A stretch of DNA of 64,000 nt, from contig CAMOWK010000009.1 in NCBI GenBank assembly GCA_946628415.1, positions 34,665 to 98,664 of the forward strand, in the 5' to 3' direction. Each line of letters begins with the position of its first letter. Positions within the stretch are counted from its first letter, which is position 1. Source of the stretch: an uncultured Lachnospiraceae bacterium. Its GTDB lineage: Bacteria > Bacillota > Clostridia > Lachnospirales > Lachnospiraceae. The notes beneath the pieces are model-generated. The model saw nothing but the letters and a program-made list of their open reading frames with translations. It did not search any database and was not told where the DNA came from. The position numbers and the translations under genes were made by a program. Shown piece after piece: positions 25,404-35,659 of the stretch.

Positions 25404-27110
25404 ATGGAGAGTATTGCAAAGAAAGTTGGACTTAAAAGAAAGATTCTTATTGTTGATGATGAGTTCATTAACCAGGAGATACTGAAAAATATATTCAGTC
25501 AGGAATACGACGTGGATGTTGCAGACGACGGGGTAGACGCACTTGAAAAGATAAAAAGCGGTCATTCGGATTACTCACTTGTGCTGCTTGATCTTATCAT
25601 GCCGAACAAAGACGGTTTTTCAGTTCTGCACGAAATAAAATCTGACGAAAGCCTGTCCGATATTCCCGTAATCGTGATGACGTCCGAAAAGGATGCCGAA
25701 CTGAAAAGCATAAAGGACGGTGCTGCCGACTTCATAACAAAGCCCTATGACATGCCCGAAATCATCCTCGCAAGATGCGAAAGGATCATAGAGCTTTCCG
25801 AAAAGAAAAACCTCATCAGTTTAACCGAAAAGGATTCTCTTACAGGTCTTTATACAAAAGACTTCTTCTTCGAGTATGTAAGGCAGCTGGAATCCTATGA
25901 TCCTAAGAAAAAGATGGATGCACTTGCTCTTAACATTGACCATTTCAACCTTATAAATGGTCTTCATGGCAGAACTGAAGGCGACAATGTATTAAAACGT
26001 ATCAGCTCAGTCCTTAAGGATTATCTTAAAAATACCATCGGTATCAGCTGCAGACTGGAAGCCGATACATTCTTCATTTTTGTGGAGCATCCCGATGATC
26101 CTGACGCCAATGCAAAAAATATGACAAATGCATTTCGGGAAGAATTTAAGGATAAGAATATCAGAATAAGAATAGGAATCTACACAGACGTAGATAAATC
26201 CCTTACGCCCGAAACATGGTTTGAGCATGCATACATGGCATGCAATCTGATAAGATCCGATTATACAAAACACTATTCATTTTACAGCCATTCTCTTCAT
26301 GAGAAATCTCTTTTCCACGAAAGACTTATAAACGATATAGACGACGGAATAAAGAACAAGGATTTTATAGTATTCTATCAGCCTAAATACAACATTCAGA
26401 GCGACACTTACAGGCTTTCCAGTGCCGAAGCTCTGATAAGATGGAAGCATCCGGAGCTTGGAATGATCAGTCCCGGAGAATTCATTCCTCTGTTTGAAAA
26501 CAACGGACTTATTCAAAGACTTGATCACTATGTTTGGAATGAAGCCGCTTCTCAGATTAAAAAGTGGAAGGAAGAATACGGAATAAAACTTCCCGTTTCG
26601 GTAAATGTATCGCGTATCGATATATATGATGAAAATCTTGAAAGCAGTTTAATGAATATTCTGTCCGAAAATGATCTGGAGCCAAAAGATCTGATGCTCG
26701 AGATTACGGAATCAGCTTATTCGGAGGATGCAAGGAAGCTTATAGAAGTTGTGAATAACCTTAGAAGTCTTGGTTTTATGATTGAAATGGATGACTTCGG
26801 ATCAGGTTACTCATCTCTTAATATGCTTACTTCCATACCTATAGATGTACTTAAGATGGATATGAAATTCATCCGAAATATGCATAAAGACGAAACAAGC
26901 CTCCGACTTGTCGAAATGATACTCGACATTGCAAAATTCCTGAAAGTCCCCGTCGTTGCCGAAGGCGTTGAAGAGGAAGCACAGATAATCACTCTTAAAG
27001 AAAGAGGCTGTGACATCATTCAGGGATTTTTCTTCTCAAAGCCTGTTCCGCCTGATGAGTTCGGTAAATTCATAGAGAAAGAAAAGTCAGCTTCTCTTTC
27101 CTCCGACTGA
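25404..27110 (+). CDS. response regulator with degenerate GGDEF and intact EAL domain
   Basis: A 568-residue cytoplasmic c-di-GMP phosphodiesterase under two-component control. Receiver domain about 12-125 has VDDE and the phosphoacceptor Asp63 in LLDLIMPNKDG. A GGDEF-type domain (about 140-290) has lost its signature, reading EADTF at 219-223, so it should not make c-di-GMP; it may bind GTP as an effector. The EAL domain (about 305-555) keeps AEALIRW (Glu342), LEITESAY, MDDFGSGYSSL, LKMDMKFI and AEGVEE, so it should hydrolyse c-di-GMP. No sensor kinase is adjacent. The end overlaps the 3' end of the convergent SSS gene by 24 bp. Confidence 0.9.
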   Translation: MESIAKKVGLKRKILIVDDEFINQEILKNIFSQEYDVDVADDGVDALEKIKSGHSDYSLVLLDLIMPNKDGFSVLHEIKSDESLSDIPVIVMTSEKDAELKSIKDGAADFITKPYDMPEIILARCERIIELSEKKNLISLTEKDSLTGLYTKDFFFEYVRQLESYDPKKKMDALALNIDHFNLINGLHGRTEGDNVLKRISSVLKDYLKNTIGISCRLEADTFFIFVEHPDDPDANAKNMTNAFREEFKDKNIRIRIGIYTDVDKSLTPETWFEHAYMACNLIRSDYTKHYSFYSHSLHEKSLFHERLINDIDDGIKNKDFIVFYQPKYNIQSDTYRLSSAEALIRWKHPELGMISPGEFIPLFENNGLIQRLDHYVWNEAASQIKKWKEEYGIKLPVSVNVSRIDIYDENLESSLMNILSENDLEPKDLMLEITESAYSEDARKLIEVVNNLRSLGFMIEMDDFGSGYSSLNMLTSIPIDVLKMDMKFIRNMHKDETSLRLVEMILDIAKFLKVPVVAEGVEEEAQIITLKERGCDIIQGFFFSKPVPPDEFGKFIEKEKSASLSSD

Positions 27111-28460
27111 AAAGAGCCCTACAAGGCAGGAAATACCCATGCCTATAAGTGAAAGGTTTGTTTTAACGAATGCCGGTATCGGTAATCCGGAAATAAATCC
27201 CGGAAAATAAGACCCTATTATTCCAAGGACTCCTCCGCATATTACTGCCGCTACCCATACATTCTTCCTGATGATTCTCTTTTCATGGAAAAGTATGGCG
27301 ATCAGTATCGGGAATATCGCGCCTGCGGTGTATATCGAATACGCGCCGCTAAGAAGTGTTATTATATCACCGCTTCCGGAGAGTGCAAACATCATGGCGA
27401 GTACACCTATCACTGCCACAGTGATCCTGACAAGCATTACACTTTCTTTTCTCAGGATATCTCTTACAAATATTGACGCCGCATTTATTATACATGTGTC
27501 AAATGAAGAAAGGATTGCCGAAAGAAGTCCGATTGAAAGCATGATTCCGACAGGCAGCGGGAGCATGTTTATTATAAAAAATAAAGTCTTCATCCCTCCG
27601 AGTTCTGACGGAGGGATATTTTTCTTTGCCCAAAGTCCTATAAATGCCATGAGAAATGCAAATCCTATCAGAATTATCCCGGCAGTAAGAGCCGAACGTC
27701 TGGCTGTCTTCTCATCTTTGGAAATGAAATTTCTGGAAACAATATCCGGTCCGAGGAAGTACACTCCCCCTATTACAAAAAACTGTGTGAACAGATTGAC
27801 AGGTCTGTAATTTTCATTTAAGAATTCAACGCTTCTAAAAACTTCTCCGGACGCATCCCCACGAACAAAGAAAAGATATATAAAGGTGATGACAAGTCCG
27901 AGCATTATAAATATAAGCTGGATAAAATCCGTCTTAACTACAGAGGTCTGTCCACCGAATATGGTATATAAAAATGCAACGACAGAAACGATTATAAATA
28001 TCCATCTGGTGTTTATTCCGGTGATGAATGTAAGAAAGCTGCTCATCGCAACAAGCTGTCCTGCGATAACGCCTATCCATGAGATCACTATGATCAGTGA
28101 AATGAGCATTTCAGCTGAACCGCCAACAATTCTTCCCGCGAGATCCGGGAGTGTATCTGCGTCAATCTTCCTTATCTTCTCAGATATGAGAAGCGACTGA
28201 AGGATAAGGCCTATGGCTCCTAAACAAAGCCACCAGAATCCCGGAAAGCCTATCTGATAAGTTGTATCAGCGATTCCTATGGTAGATGAAGCCCCGAGTA
28301 TCGTTGCAAGCAGTGTTCCCACCGTAAGAACAAGGCCTTTGTTCTTTCCTGCGGCTATAAAATCTTTAAAACCCAGTTTCTTTTTTGCATCAAGAATTCC
28401 GACAACTATAAATAAACATACATATGCTCCCAGAATTATTCCATAAACCAAACCTTTCAT
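27087..28460 (-). CDS. sodium:solute symporter (SSS family)
   Basis: A 457-residue secondary transporter with about 12-13 hydrophobic segments. Family blocks include KDFIAAGKNKGLVLTVGTLLAT, GASSTIGIADTTYQIGFPG, a FGGQTSVVKTDFIQ segment and LLSAILSSFDTCIINAASIFVRDI, the last with the Na+-site Ser residues of SSS carriers. Substrate is not evident. The ATG has AGAGGTG upstream and a TTGACT/TTTAAT promoter at about 50 bp. The gene stands alone, convergent with the EAL protein gene. Confidence 0.87.
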   Translation of the reverse strand: MKGLVYGIILGAYVCLFIVVGILDAKKKLGFKDFIAAGKNKGLVLTVGTLLATILGASSTIGIADTTYQIGFPGFWWLCLGAIGLILQSLLISEKIRKIDADTLPDLAGRIVGGSAEMLISLIIVISWIGVIAGQLVAMSSFLTFITGINTRWIFIIVSVVAFLYTIFGGQTSVVKTDFIQLIFIMLGLVITFIYLFFVRGDASGEVFRSVEFLNENYRPVNLFTQFFVIGGVYFLGPDIVSRNFISKDEKTARRSALTAGIILIGFAFLMAFIGLWAKKNIPPSELGGMKTLFFIINMLPLPVGIMLSIGLLSAILSSFDTCIINAASIFVRDILRKESVMLVRITVAVIGVLAMMFALSGSGDIITLLSGAYSIYTAGAIFPILIAILFHEKRIIRKNVWVAAVICGGVLGIIGSYFPGFISGLPIPAFVKTNLSLIGMGISCLVGLFSVGGKRS

Positions 28461-28506
28461 GTGAAATCACCTCTAGCTGTTATTTAGTCCCGTAACCCCG
28501 ACCGTA

Positions 28507-28535
28507 ATTAAATCACAGAAAGGCGCTTTAGTCAA
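28507..28535 (-). promoter_or_regulatory. promoter of the SSS transporter gene
   Basis: Minus strand TTGACT, 17-bp spacer, TTTAAT, ending about 47 bp before the transporter ATG. The rest of the 28461-28649 spacer shows nothing else I can name. Confidence 0.5.
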
Positions 28536-28649
28536 CCTGCATTTATATCATGGTTGACATACTGCAAAGTGGCTTTAGTAATGCGCTATATTCAAAATAA
28601 CTGCAATTGATATAACTATGATTCATGTGATCGCCAGATCAAAACAATA

Positions 28650-29633
28650 TCAGCTTAAAGCCACTATATCTCCTTTATCTATATCAAATTTATAAACCAT
28701 TTTGGAAAGAACCCCGCTTAGGCTCTCCATCATATTTTTAATAGCAGTGAGCGAGACAGATTCCACAGCGTGAAGCCTCACTTCATTTTCACTTGTAAAA
28801 ACCACGTAATAGCTTTCACCGAAAAGCTTCGCCATACGCTCACCTACTCCCGGATAGAATATGGCTACCGCCCCATCATTATACGCCCCGGTTGTAAGCG
28901 CAGGCACGTCATACTTATTCAGTCTGAGACATTCAGGATTTTCCCTCATAAAATCCGAATCTATAAGCATACTGACCCTGTTTTCACTTGCACTGCAGGG
29001 GAAAAGTACCGGTGGAAAATGCTTCTTCGTATTGGCAAAAGCCGCCCTCCAGACCTCTTCTTCCGTAACGCCCCAGTGTCTAATTATTTTTTCGGGAAGC
29101 ATAGCCGTTCCAACTTTTCTCATCCTCCCGTCCTTATTTTCATAAAGAACGATAAAAACCGCCTGACAGATGTCGCCTATCACTCTGTGAAGCATCATGT
29201 TCGTCTTTTCCTCTATATCATTTCCCGTGACAAGCTTCACTATAAGCCTTTTCTTTGCGAAGCTGTAATTCAGCATATTATCTACTATCTTTTCATTATT
29301 CATAGCCCGAAGGAGCGTAATGTTACTTTCCATTACATCTATGACAGAATCAAATCCTTCTCTAATATATATTTTAAAAAGCCCTTTCATTTCAAACCTG
29401 CAGATTTCGTGTCCATCTCCTCCTGTCCTTACCACTATGATATCTCCCATAAGGGAACTGCTCCTTGCTCCAAAATATCTTAGATTTGCATCAATTATGA
29501 GATCTCTCTCCTCCTTGATATCGGAAGTATATCCCTTGCTGTAGAATTTAACCAAGTTTCTGTTTATACCTCTTTTCTTTAATGCATCGCAGACTTTACT
29601 CATAAAAACGAGTTTAAATTTTGTATAATCCAT
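28650..29633 (-). CDS. DUF5688-like protein
   Basis: A 327-residue soluble protein without signal peptide or membrane segment. The layout (an N-terminal helical part, then a long segment on VIGDICQAVFIVLYENKDG, then ILP-like MLPEKIIRHWGVTEEEVWRAAFANT, then a final domain with YDVPALTTGAYNDGAVAIFYPGVGERMAKLFGESYYVVF) resembles DUF5688, a family common in Lachnospiraceae whose function is unknown to me. The ATG follows GGAGG with 6-base spacing. It lies downstream of the galR operon, beyond a strong terminator, so it is probably independently transcribed. Confidence 0.62.
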   Translation of the reverse strand: MDYTKFKLVFMSKVCDALKKRGINRNLVKFYSKGYTSDIKEERDLIIDANLRYFGARSSSLMGDIIVVRTGGDGHEICRFEMKGLFKIYIREGFDSVIDVMESNITLLRAMNNEKIVDNMLNYSFAKKRLIVKLVTGNDIEEKTNMMLHRVIGDICQAVFIVLYENKDGRMRKVGTAMLPEKIIRHWGVTEEEVWRAAFANTKKHFPPVLFPCSASENRVSMLIDSDFMRENPECLRLNKYDVPALTTGAYNDGAVAIFYPGVGERMAKLFGESYYVVFTSENEVRLHAVESVSLTAIKNMMESLSGVLSKMVYKFDIDKGDIVALS

Positions 29634-29701
29634 TCATTTCCTCCACATTAATATTCGGCCGTAATCGGATTCTATCACTCATTTTTTCCAAAAATCCACA
29701 C

Positions 29702-29744
29702 AAAAAAAGCTATGCTTTGTTGCACACGGCAAAAAGCATAGCTT
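29702..29744 (-). terminator. terminator of the galR/sensor-EAL operon
   Basis: Minus strand AAGCTATGCTTT / AAAGCATAGCTT stem with a run of seven T, 13 bp past the stop codon of the fusion gene. It separates the operon from the DUF5688-like gene. Confidence 0.88.
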
Positions 29745-29756
29745 CACGGCATATGA

Positions 29757-32700
29757 TTATTCACTATAAGTGAATTCCTCACCATTGATTGAAATTTTAT
29801 ATTTACTGTCATTTAGAGTAATGCTGTCGTCAGGTATTCTGCAGCCGCCCACAGAATCAGCTTCTATCCGGCTGCTGATCCTGCTCTCCTGTATCAGAAC
29901 TTCCTTATCGTCAATATAGCCTCCAAATGCAAAAACTTCTTTACCCTTCACAATTCCGGTAAGATGTGATTTCAGGAAACGAAGGCTGGTTTTACCCATC
30001 GTACTGCCCATAAGAACCGAATGATCTGCGCCAACATTTAGACTCGTATCGCAATCATCAATTATTATATCGGTCGAACCCTCTCCAAGTGTACCCAGAA
30101 TACATATATGTTTACCGCCCACATAACACCTGAGTCTTGAGTCTGTCAATCTGATTCTTGAATCGGAATTAAGTGAACCTATACATACACCATGGAACAT
30201 CGAAAGTCTTATATCAATATCGGCAGCATCAATCACTATATTTGTATTTCCGTCATATGAGCCGATTCCGGTTCCCGCGTCACCATTAAGATTTATTTCA
30301 AATCTTCCTCTCTGGATCTGTATGAGTCCGCCTCCGCCGGATCCGATCCCGACTCCGTTATTGCCATCTGAAACTATCTCGATTTTTCCATCCTGGAAGA
30401 ACTCGATATCTCCATGATGAGACTTAACATTACCGCCTATACCGTAGTAATCATCCCCTGTAAGCTTAATGAAAAGATCTCCATCCCCTTCAAAGCTTAT
30501 CTTGGCTCCCTCGGGAACTCTGATACCACCACCATTTAGGTAATTATCACCGATAAGATTTATGATTACATTTACATCCTCATCCATCTTTATTACAGGC
30601 TGATTACCCGTGTTGGAAAGCGATACATTTTCAAGAGTTATAGAGCCTTCATATCCATTCTGAATTTCGATATGGATATCAGTTTCAAGCCCGGGTGCAC
30701 CTATTATGGAAATGTTACGATAAGTCACTTCTTCATTTGTCACAAGAATAGTATTGCAGCCGTCTCTTGCAAGATTGTTAAGAAGCACTCTGTTCGTTCT
30801 TCCGGCAACATAAACCTGATGCTCGCCGCCGCTCATGTATTCCTCGCGGTACTCCTTTATCTCTTCCATTACCAGAGGATCGATACTTCCAATTACCTCC
30901 TGCGCCGGACGACCTGTGAAATAGCCCTGAATAAGATCGGCTCCGAGCATTATAACCATACGCAGTTCTTCCTGTGTCTCCACTCCTTCTGCCAGAGCAA
31001 GAATATTATTGGTATGACAGAAGTCTATTACCGATTTAACAAAATGCTGTTTACTGACATTATCCTGAATATCCGAAAGCAGCGACCGGTCAATCTTAAC
31101 ATAGTTTGGCATATATCTCAGGAGGTTACTTACATTGGAATAACCGGTTCCATAATCATCAACCGCAAATCCGACTCCGAGTCTTTCATACTTATCCTTC
31201 ATCTTTGAAAGCTCTGTATCGTCAATCTCTGCCTGCTCGGTAAGTTCAATGACAGCTCTGTCACCGAGCTTTTCGAGAAGCGAGTCTATCCTCTGGCTGT
31301 CATAGTTATTCAATCTTGTACCCGGAATACTGTTGATGAAAACCTTGCTTTTCTTAAGTTTTTCATCTTCATCCGCAATTGAAAGCGCATTCATGAATGT
31401 AAGCTTTTCGACATCCCGGAGCCTGCCCATCATGTATGCATATTTAATGATTTCAAGTGGCGATATCTTCTTTTCCGTAGTTGCCCTCATCAGAGCCTCG
31501 TAAGCAAAGATGCTTCCATCTAAAGCACTGACTATCGGCTGGAAATAGTAAGAAAGAAGGTTGTTATCCAAAATATCTCTTACAAGTTCCATATTCTTGC
31601 TGTCTTCTTCCGAAAGCACTCCGTCTATTGCGGTTTTCTCAGGAATCTTGTCTTCAGCCCGGTCACGGTAGGCTTTCTTTTTGGCTTTTTTCTTACTTTC
31701 ACCCAGTGCCGCTGACTCTTTTATTCTGAGCATCTCAAGCCCTCTTGCTATAGCTCCTGTCCATACTCTCACGACCTCATCATAGCTTCTGGGTACCGTG
31801 CCATAACTTATCATTAAATACCCATATGTCCTGCTGCCAAAATTAAGCGGAAGGAAAATGTATGACGAAGCCTTGTCTTTACTAAACTTCACAGGACTCA
31901 TATCCGCTTTTTTAAAGAATTTATCCAGTCCTACCCGACTCTGTTTTTTACCATCCCTGTAATACTCTAAGGCATGAAGCATCAGGGCGTCATATCCTGC
32001 CCCGGGTTTACTGCATTTACTGAGTCCGCCCACAGATACTATATCGCTGTTCAGACACATATGAAGTTCTTCAATCCCGGTCAGCTGATACGCATAGGAA
32101 AAAACAATATCAAGATATGCAGAAAGATCATCACAATCCATAAGGTCATCCATCATGAAATTATGGATCGAGTAGAAGCCCTCGTCGGATGTATCGGTAT
32201 CCCAGGTTTTTCTGAGAATGCCGTTTACCGTTTCACTGTGATACTTGCATCCGCAGCTGCTGCCATAGAAAATCTTCTCACCTACATTTGGTTTTTCCGG
32301 TTCTTTTCCTTCAAGGAGGCTTACGGCATAGTCAACCGAGTAACTTCCGTATTCTTCTGCCGGAATATACGGAGATGTAAGAGGCTTCGGGCTTGTCCTG
32401 CCCTCTTCTGTGGCATCATACCCGGTAACTGCTATATCTTCCGGAATTCTTATTCCCTTCTTTTCAAATTCACTGCAGAGTCCGATTGCCATACAGTCAT
32501 TTGCACAGGCTATAGCTTCCGGCATATCATTCTTCTTACGAAGGATTTTTTCGGCACAAAGGCTGCCGCTCGTATACCAGAAATCACCCTCGTATATTCT
32601 GTCATCTCTGACTGTAAGTCCGTGATCCTCCATAGCCTTTTTATATGCCTCAACTCTTCTTATGGAGTGCACATGCCATCTTTTACCGGTAAGAAATGCA

Positions 32701-33103
32701 ATATCCTTATAACCGTGCACTTCAATAAGATGAGAAACCGTTTTATAAATAAGATCATATCCGTCAGTCCATATAACGGGATAATTATCACTTTCTTTAT
32801 CCACAAATACCACAGGTCCGTTAAATCTTTCTTTGAGTCTGTCTTCTATTTCATTTGCAACACCGGGAGTCTGGATTGAATCCATGAGACAGACTATCGC
32901 ATCAAATGCATCATAATTGATAAGATTATAGATGTTTGAATCGCCTATCTCCCTTTCTCTGGTATTTTGATATTTAATGAACATCGAAAAAAGACATACA
33001 TCAAAATCCCTGCTGTATGCTTCCTTCAAAAAGCCGGTCACAAAACCACTCTGATATTCTTCGTCACCCTGTCCAAGTAGAAGTGCTATCTTTTTTCTCT
33101 TCA

Positions 33104-33104
<1 letters not shown>
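29757..33104 (-). CDS. LacI-type sensor - EAL phosphodiesterase - repeat-solenoid fusion protein
   Basis: An 1115-residue cytoplasmic protein with no signal peptide or TM helix. Residues 1-285 are a LacI/periplasmic-binding-type effector domain without HTH (KKIALLLGQG, VDKESDNYPV, ANDCMAIGLCSEFEKKGIRIPEDIAVTGYD). Residues 290-465 look GAF-like. A Lys/Ala-rich linker (468-485) leads to an EAL domain (505-745) with all visible catalytic positions: YEAL (Glu536), FIN (Asn591), IELTE (Glu620), VDD (Asp649/650), VKIDR (Lys670), LAEGVE and IQGYF. Residues 765-1115 form a beta-strand/Gly-rich tail with repeats of about 28 residues marked by GIGG, GVGIGS, GTGIGS, GVCIGS, ILGT, LMGS and FGG. The start overlaps the galR stop by one base (TAATG) with GGAGGGG upstream. 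Predicted role: c-di-GMP breakdown tuned by a sugar-like ligand; the tail role is unknown. Confidence 0.85.
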
Positions 33105-34174
<1,070 letters not shown>

Positions 34175-34176
34175 TT

Positions 34177-34205
34177 ATCTTACATTTTATTTTACTAAAC
34201 TTCAA
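34177..34205 (-). promoter_or_regulatory. galR operon promoter
   Basis: Minus strand TTGAAG, 17-bp spacer, TAAGAT. The spacer contains a TTTAGTAAA box (34191-34199), so operator occupancy would block it. Confidence 0.55.
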
Positions 34206-34255
34206 GTAAATTTTACTAGATTGTTTTAGTAAATTTATATTGACTTTTTAGTAAA
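34191..34255. promoter_or_regulatory. four GalR-type operator boxes in the gal divergon
   Basis: Near-identical 9-mers TTTACTAAA (34191-34199), TTTACTAGA (34212-34220), TTTAGTAAA (34225-34233) and TTTAGTAAA (34247-34255). The first lies in the -35/-10 spacer of the leftward promoter and the last in the spacer of the rightward galK promoter. Spacings of 21, 13 and 22 bp would allow cooperative dimers or a loop. Binding by the adjacent GalR is inferred. Confidence 0.75.
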
Positions 34256-34268
34256 TTAGTGGTAGTTT
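34240..34268 (+). promoter_or_regulatory. galK-galT promoter
   Basis: TTGACT, 17-bp spacer, TAGTTT. A TTTAGTAAA box occupies the spacer. The leader to the galK ATG is about 57 nt and ends in AAGGAGGAC. Confidence 0.6.
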
Positions 34269-34331
34269 GTGTTTAAGGAACCGGACTGCAGTTCAATCTG
34301 CACATAGACAGCATAGGTCAAGGAGGACAAG

Positions 34332-35612
34332 ATGGAGAATATTAAAAACGTAAGCAGAAAGATTTTGGATGGAGATTATGATAAAACATTAAAGGACATT
34401 TATGTAAGTGACAGCGAGGTTGCTTACGAGAAGGACCGGTATGTAAAGGCTTTAAATGCATTTTCCGAGATATTCGGTGAAGCCGATGTTGAGATATACA
34501 GTGCTCCGGGCAGAAGTGAAATCTGTGGAAATCACACCGATCATCAGCACGGCGAGGTACTTGCGACTTCCATAAGTGATGATGCGATTGCAGTAACGGC
34601 AAAAACTGATGAAGGTAAGGTTATGGTTCTTTCCGAAGGATATGATATGATAGAGATCAGCCTTTCGGAGCTAGATAAAAAGGAAAGCGAAGAAGGAACC
34701 ACCGCCGCACTTATAAGGGGCGTTCTTAAGAATATTTCGGACAGAGGTTATAATATCGGCGGATTCAAATCTTATATCACGAGCAATGTTCTCGGAGGTT
34801 CAGGGCTATCTTCTTCTGCCGCATTTGAAACTATCATCGGTTCGATCATTTCCGGACTTTATAACGATATGAAGATTACTCCTCTTGAGATTGCCATGAT
34901 AGGTCAGTATGCTGAGAATGTTTATTTCGGAAAGCCATGCGGGCTTATGGATCAGGCTGCATGTTCAATCGGTGCTCTCTGCCATATTGATTTTGCAGAC
35001 TCCAAGAATCCAAAGGTAGAAAGAATTGATTTTGACCTTGACAGCCATGACTACAGCCTATGCATTACAGACACAAAGGGTTCTCACGCAGACCTCACTC
35101 CTGATTACGCAGCTATTCCGGCTGAGATGAAAAGCATTGCCGCATTTTTCGGAAAGGAATTTCTGAACGAGATAAATGAAGAGGATGTACTTAGTAACCT
35201 TCCTGCTCTTCGCGAAAAAACAAGCGACCGTTCTGTCCTCCGCGCGATTCATTATTTTGAAGAATGTAAACGGGTCAGAGCAGCTTCAAAGGCACTTAAA
35301 GATAACGACATGGAAAGCTTCCTTTCAAACATAAAAGCATCCGGTGAATCATCTTTCAAATATCTCCAGAATGTTTATCCGAATCATGATATCACCAATC
35401 AGAACGTTTCCGTTGCATTGTGCGTCAGCGACATAAACCTCGGAGATAATGGCGTTGCAAGAGTTCACGGCGGCGGTTTCGCAGGAACCATTCAGGCATT
35501 TGTGAAAAAGAGTGCCGTAAGCGGATATAAAGAGGCGATGGATAAGCTGTTCGGCGAAGGCAGCTGCAAGATTCTCGGAATACGTAAATATGGCGGGATA
35601 CGCGTATTATAA
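34332..35612 (+). CDS. galK: galactokinase
   Basis: A 426-residue GHMP kinase phosphorylating galactose at C1, first step of the Leloir pathway. SAPGRSEICGNHTDHQHG is the galactokinase signature, GGSGLSSSAAFE the ATP-binding GHMP motif, GLMDQAACSIG follows, and RVHGGGFAGTIQAF is the C-terminal motif 3. The N-terminal 50 residues extend beyond the E. coli enzyme and are seen in Lachnospiraceae relatives. ATG follows AGGAGGACAAG. It is co-transcribed with galT (47-bp gap) from an operator-overlapped promoter. Confidence 0.93.
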   Translation: MENIKNVSRKILDGDYDKTLKDIYVSDSEVAYEKDRYVKALNAFSEIFGEADVEIYSAPGRSEICGNHTDHQHGEVLATSISDDAIAVTAKTDEGKVMVLSEGYDMIEISLSELDKKESEEGTTAALIRGVLKNISDRGYNIGGFKSYITSNVLGGSGLSSSAAFETIIGSIISGLYNDMKITPLEIAMIGQYAENVYFGKPCGLMDQAACSIGALCHIDFADSKNPKVERIDFDLDSHDYSLCITDTKGSHADLTPDYAAIPAEMKSIAAFFGKEFLNEINEEDVLSNLPALREKTSDRSVLRAIHYFEECKRVRAASKALKDNDMESFLSNIKASGESSFKYLQNVYPNHDITNQNVSVALCVSDINLGDNGVARVHGGGFAGTIQAFVKKSAVSGYKEAMDKLFGEGSCKILGIRKYGGIRVL

Positions 35613-35659
35613 AAAGCTGATGTAACACTGATAATACGACATAAAAAGGAGAAGATATC

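Noticed and set aside
28553..28581. Plus-strand TTGACA with AGTAAT at 17-bp spacing
   Set aside because: No gene follows on the plus strand and the -10 is weak; the spacer's credible promoter is the minus-strand one for the SSS gene.
28770..29483. 237-codon plus-strand open frame opposite the DUF5688-like gene
   Set aside because: Composition is biased as in an antisense shadow, and the minus-strand gene has a ribosome binding site and family-like motifs.
31974..32879. 301-codon plus-strand open frame opposite the sensor domain of the fusion gene
   Set aside because: Antisense shadow of a strongly supported minus-strand coding region.
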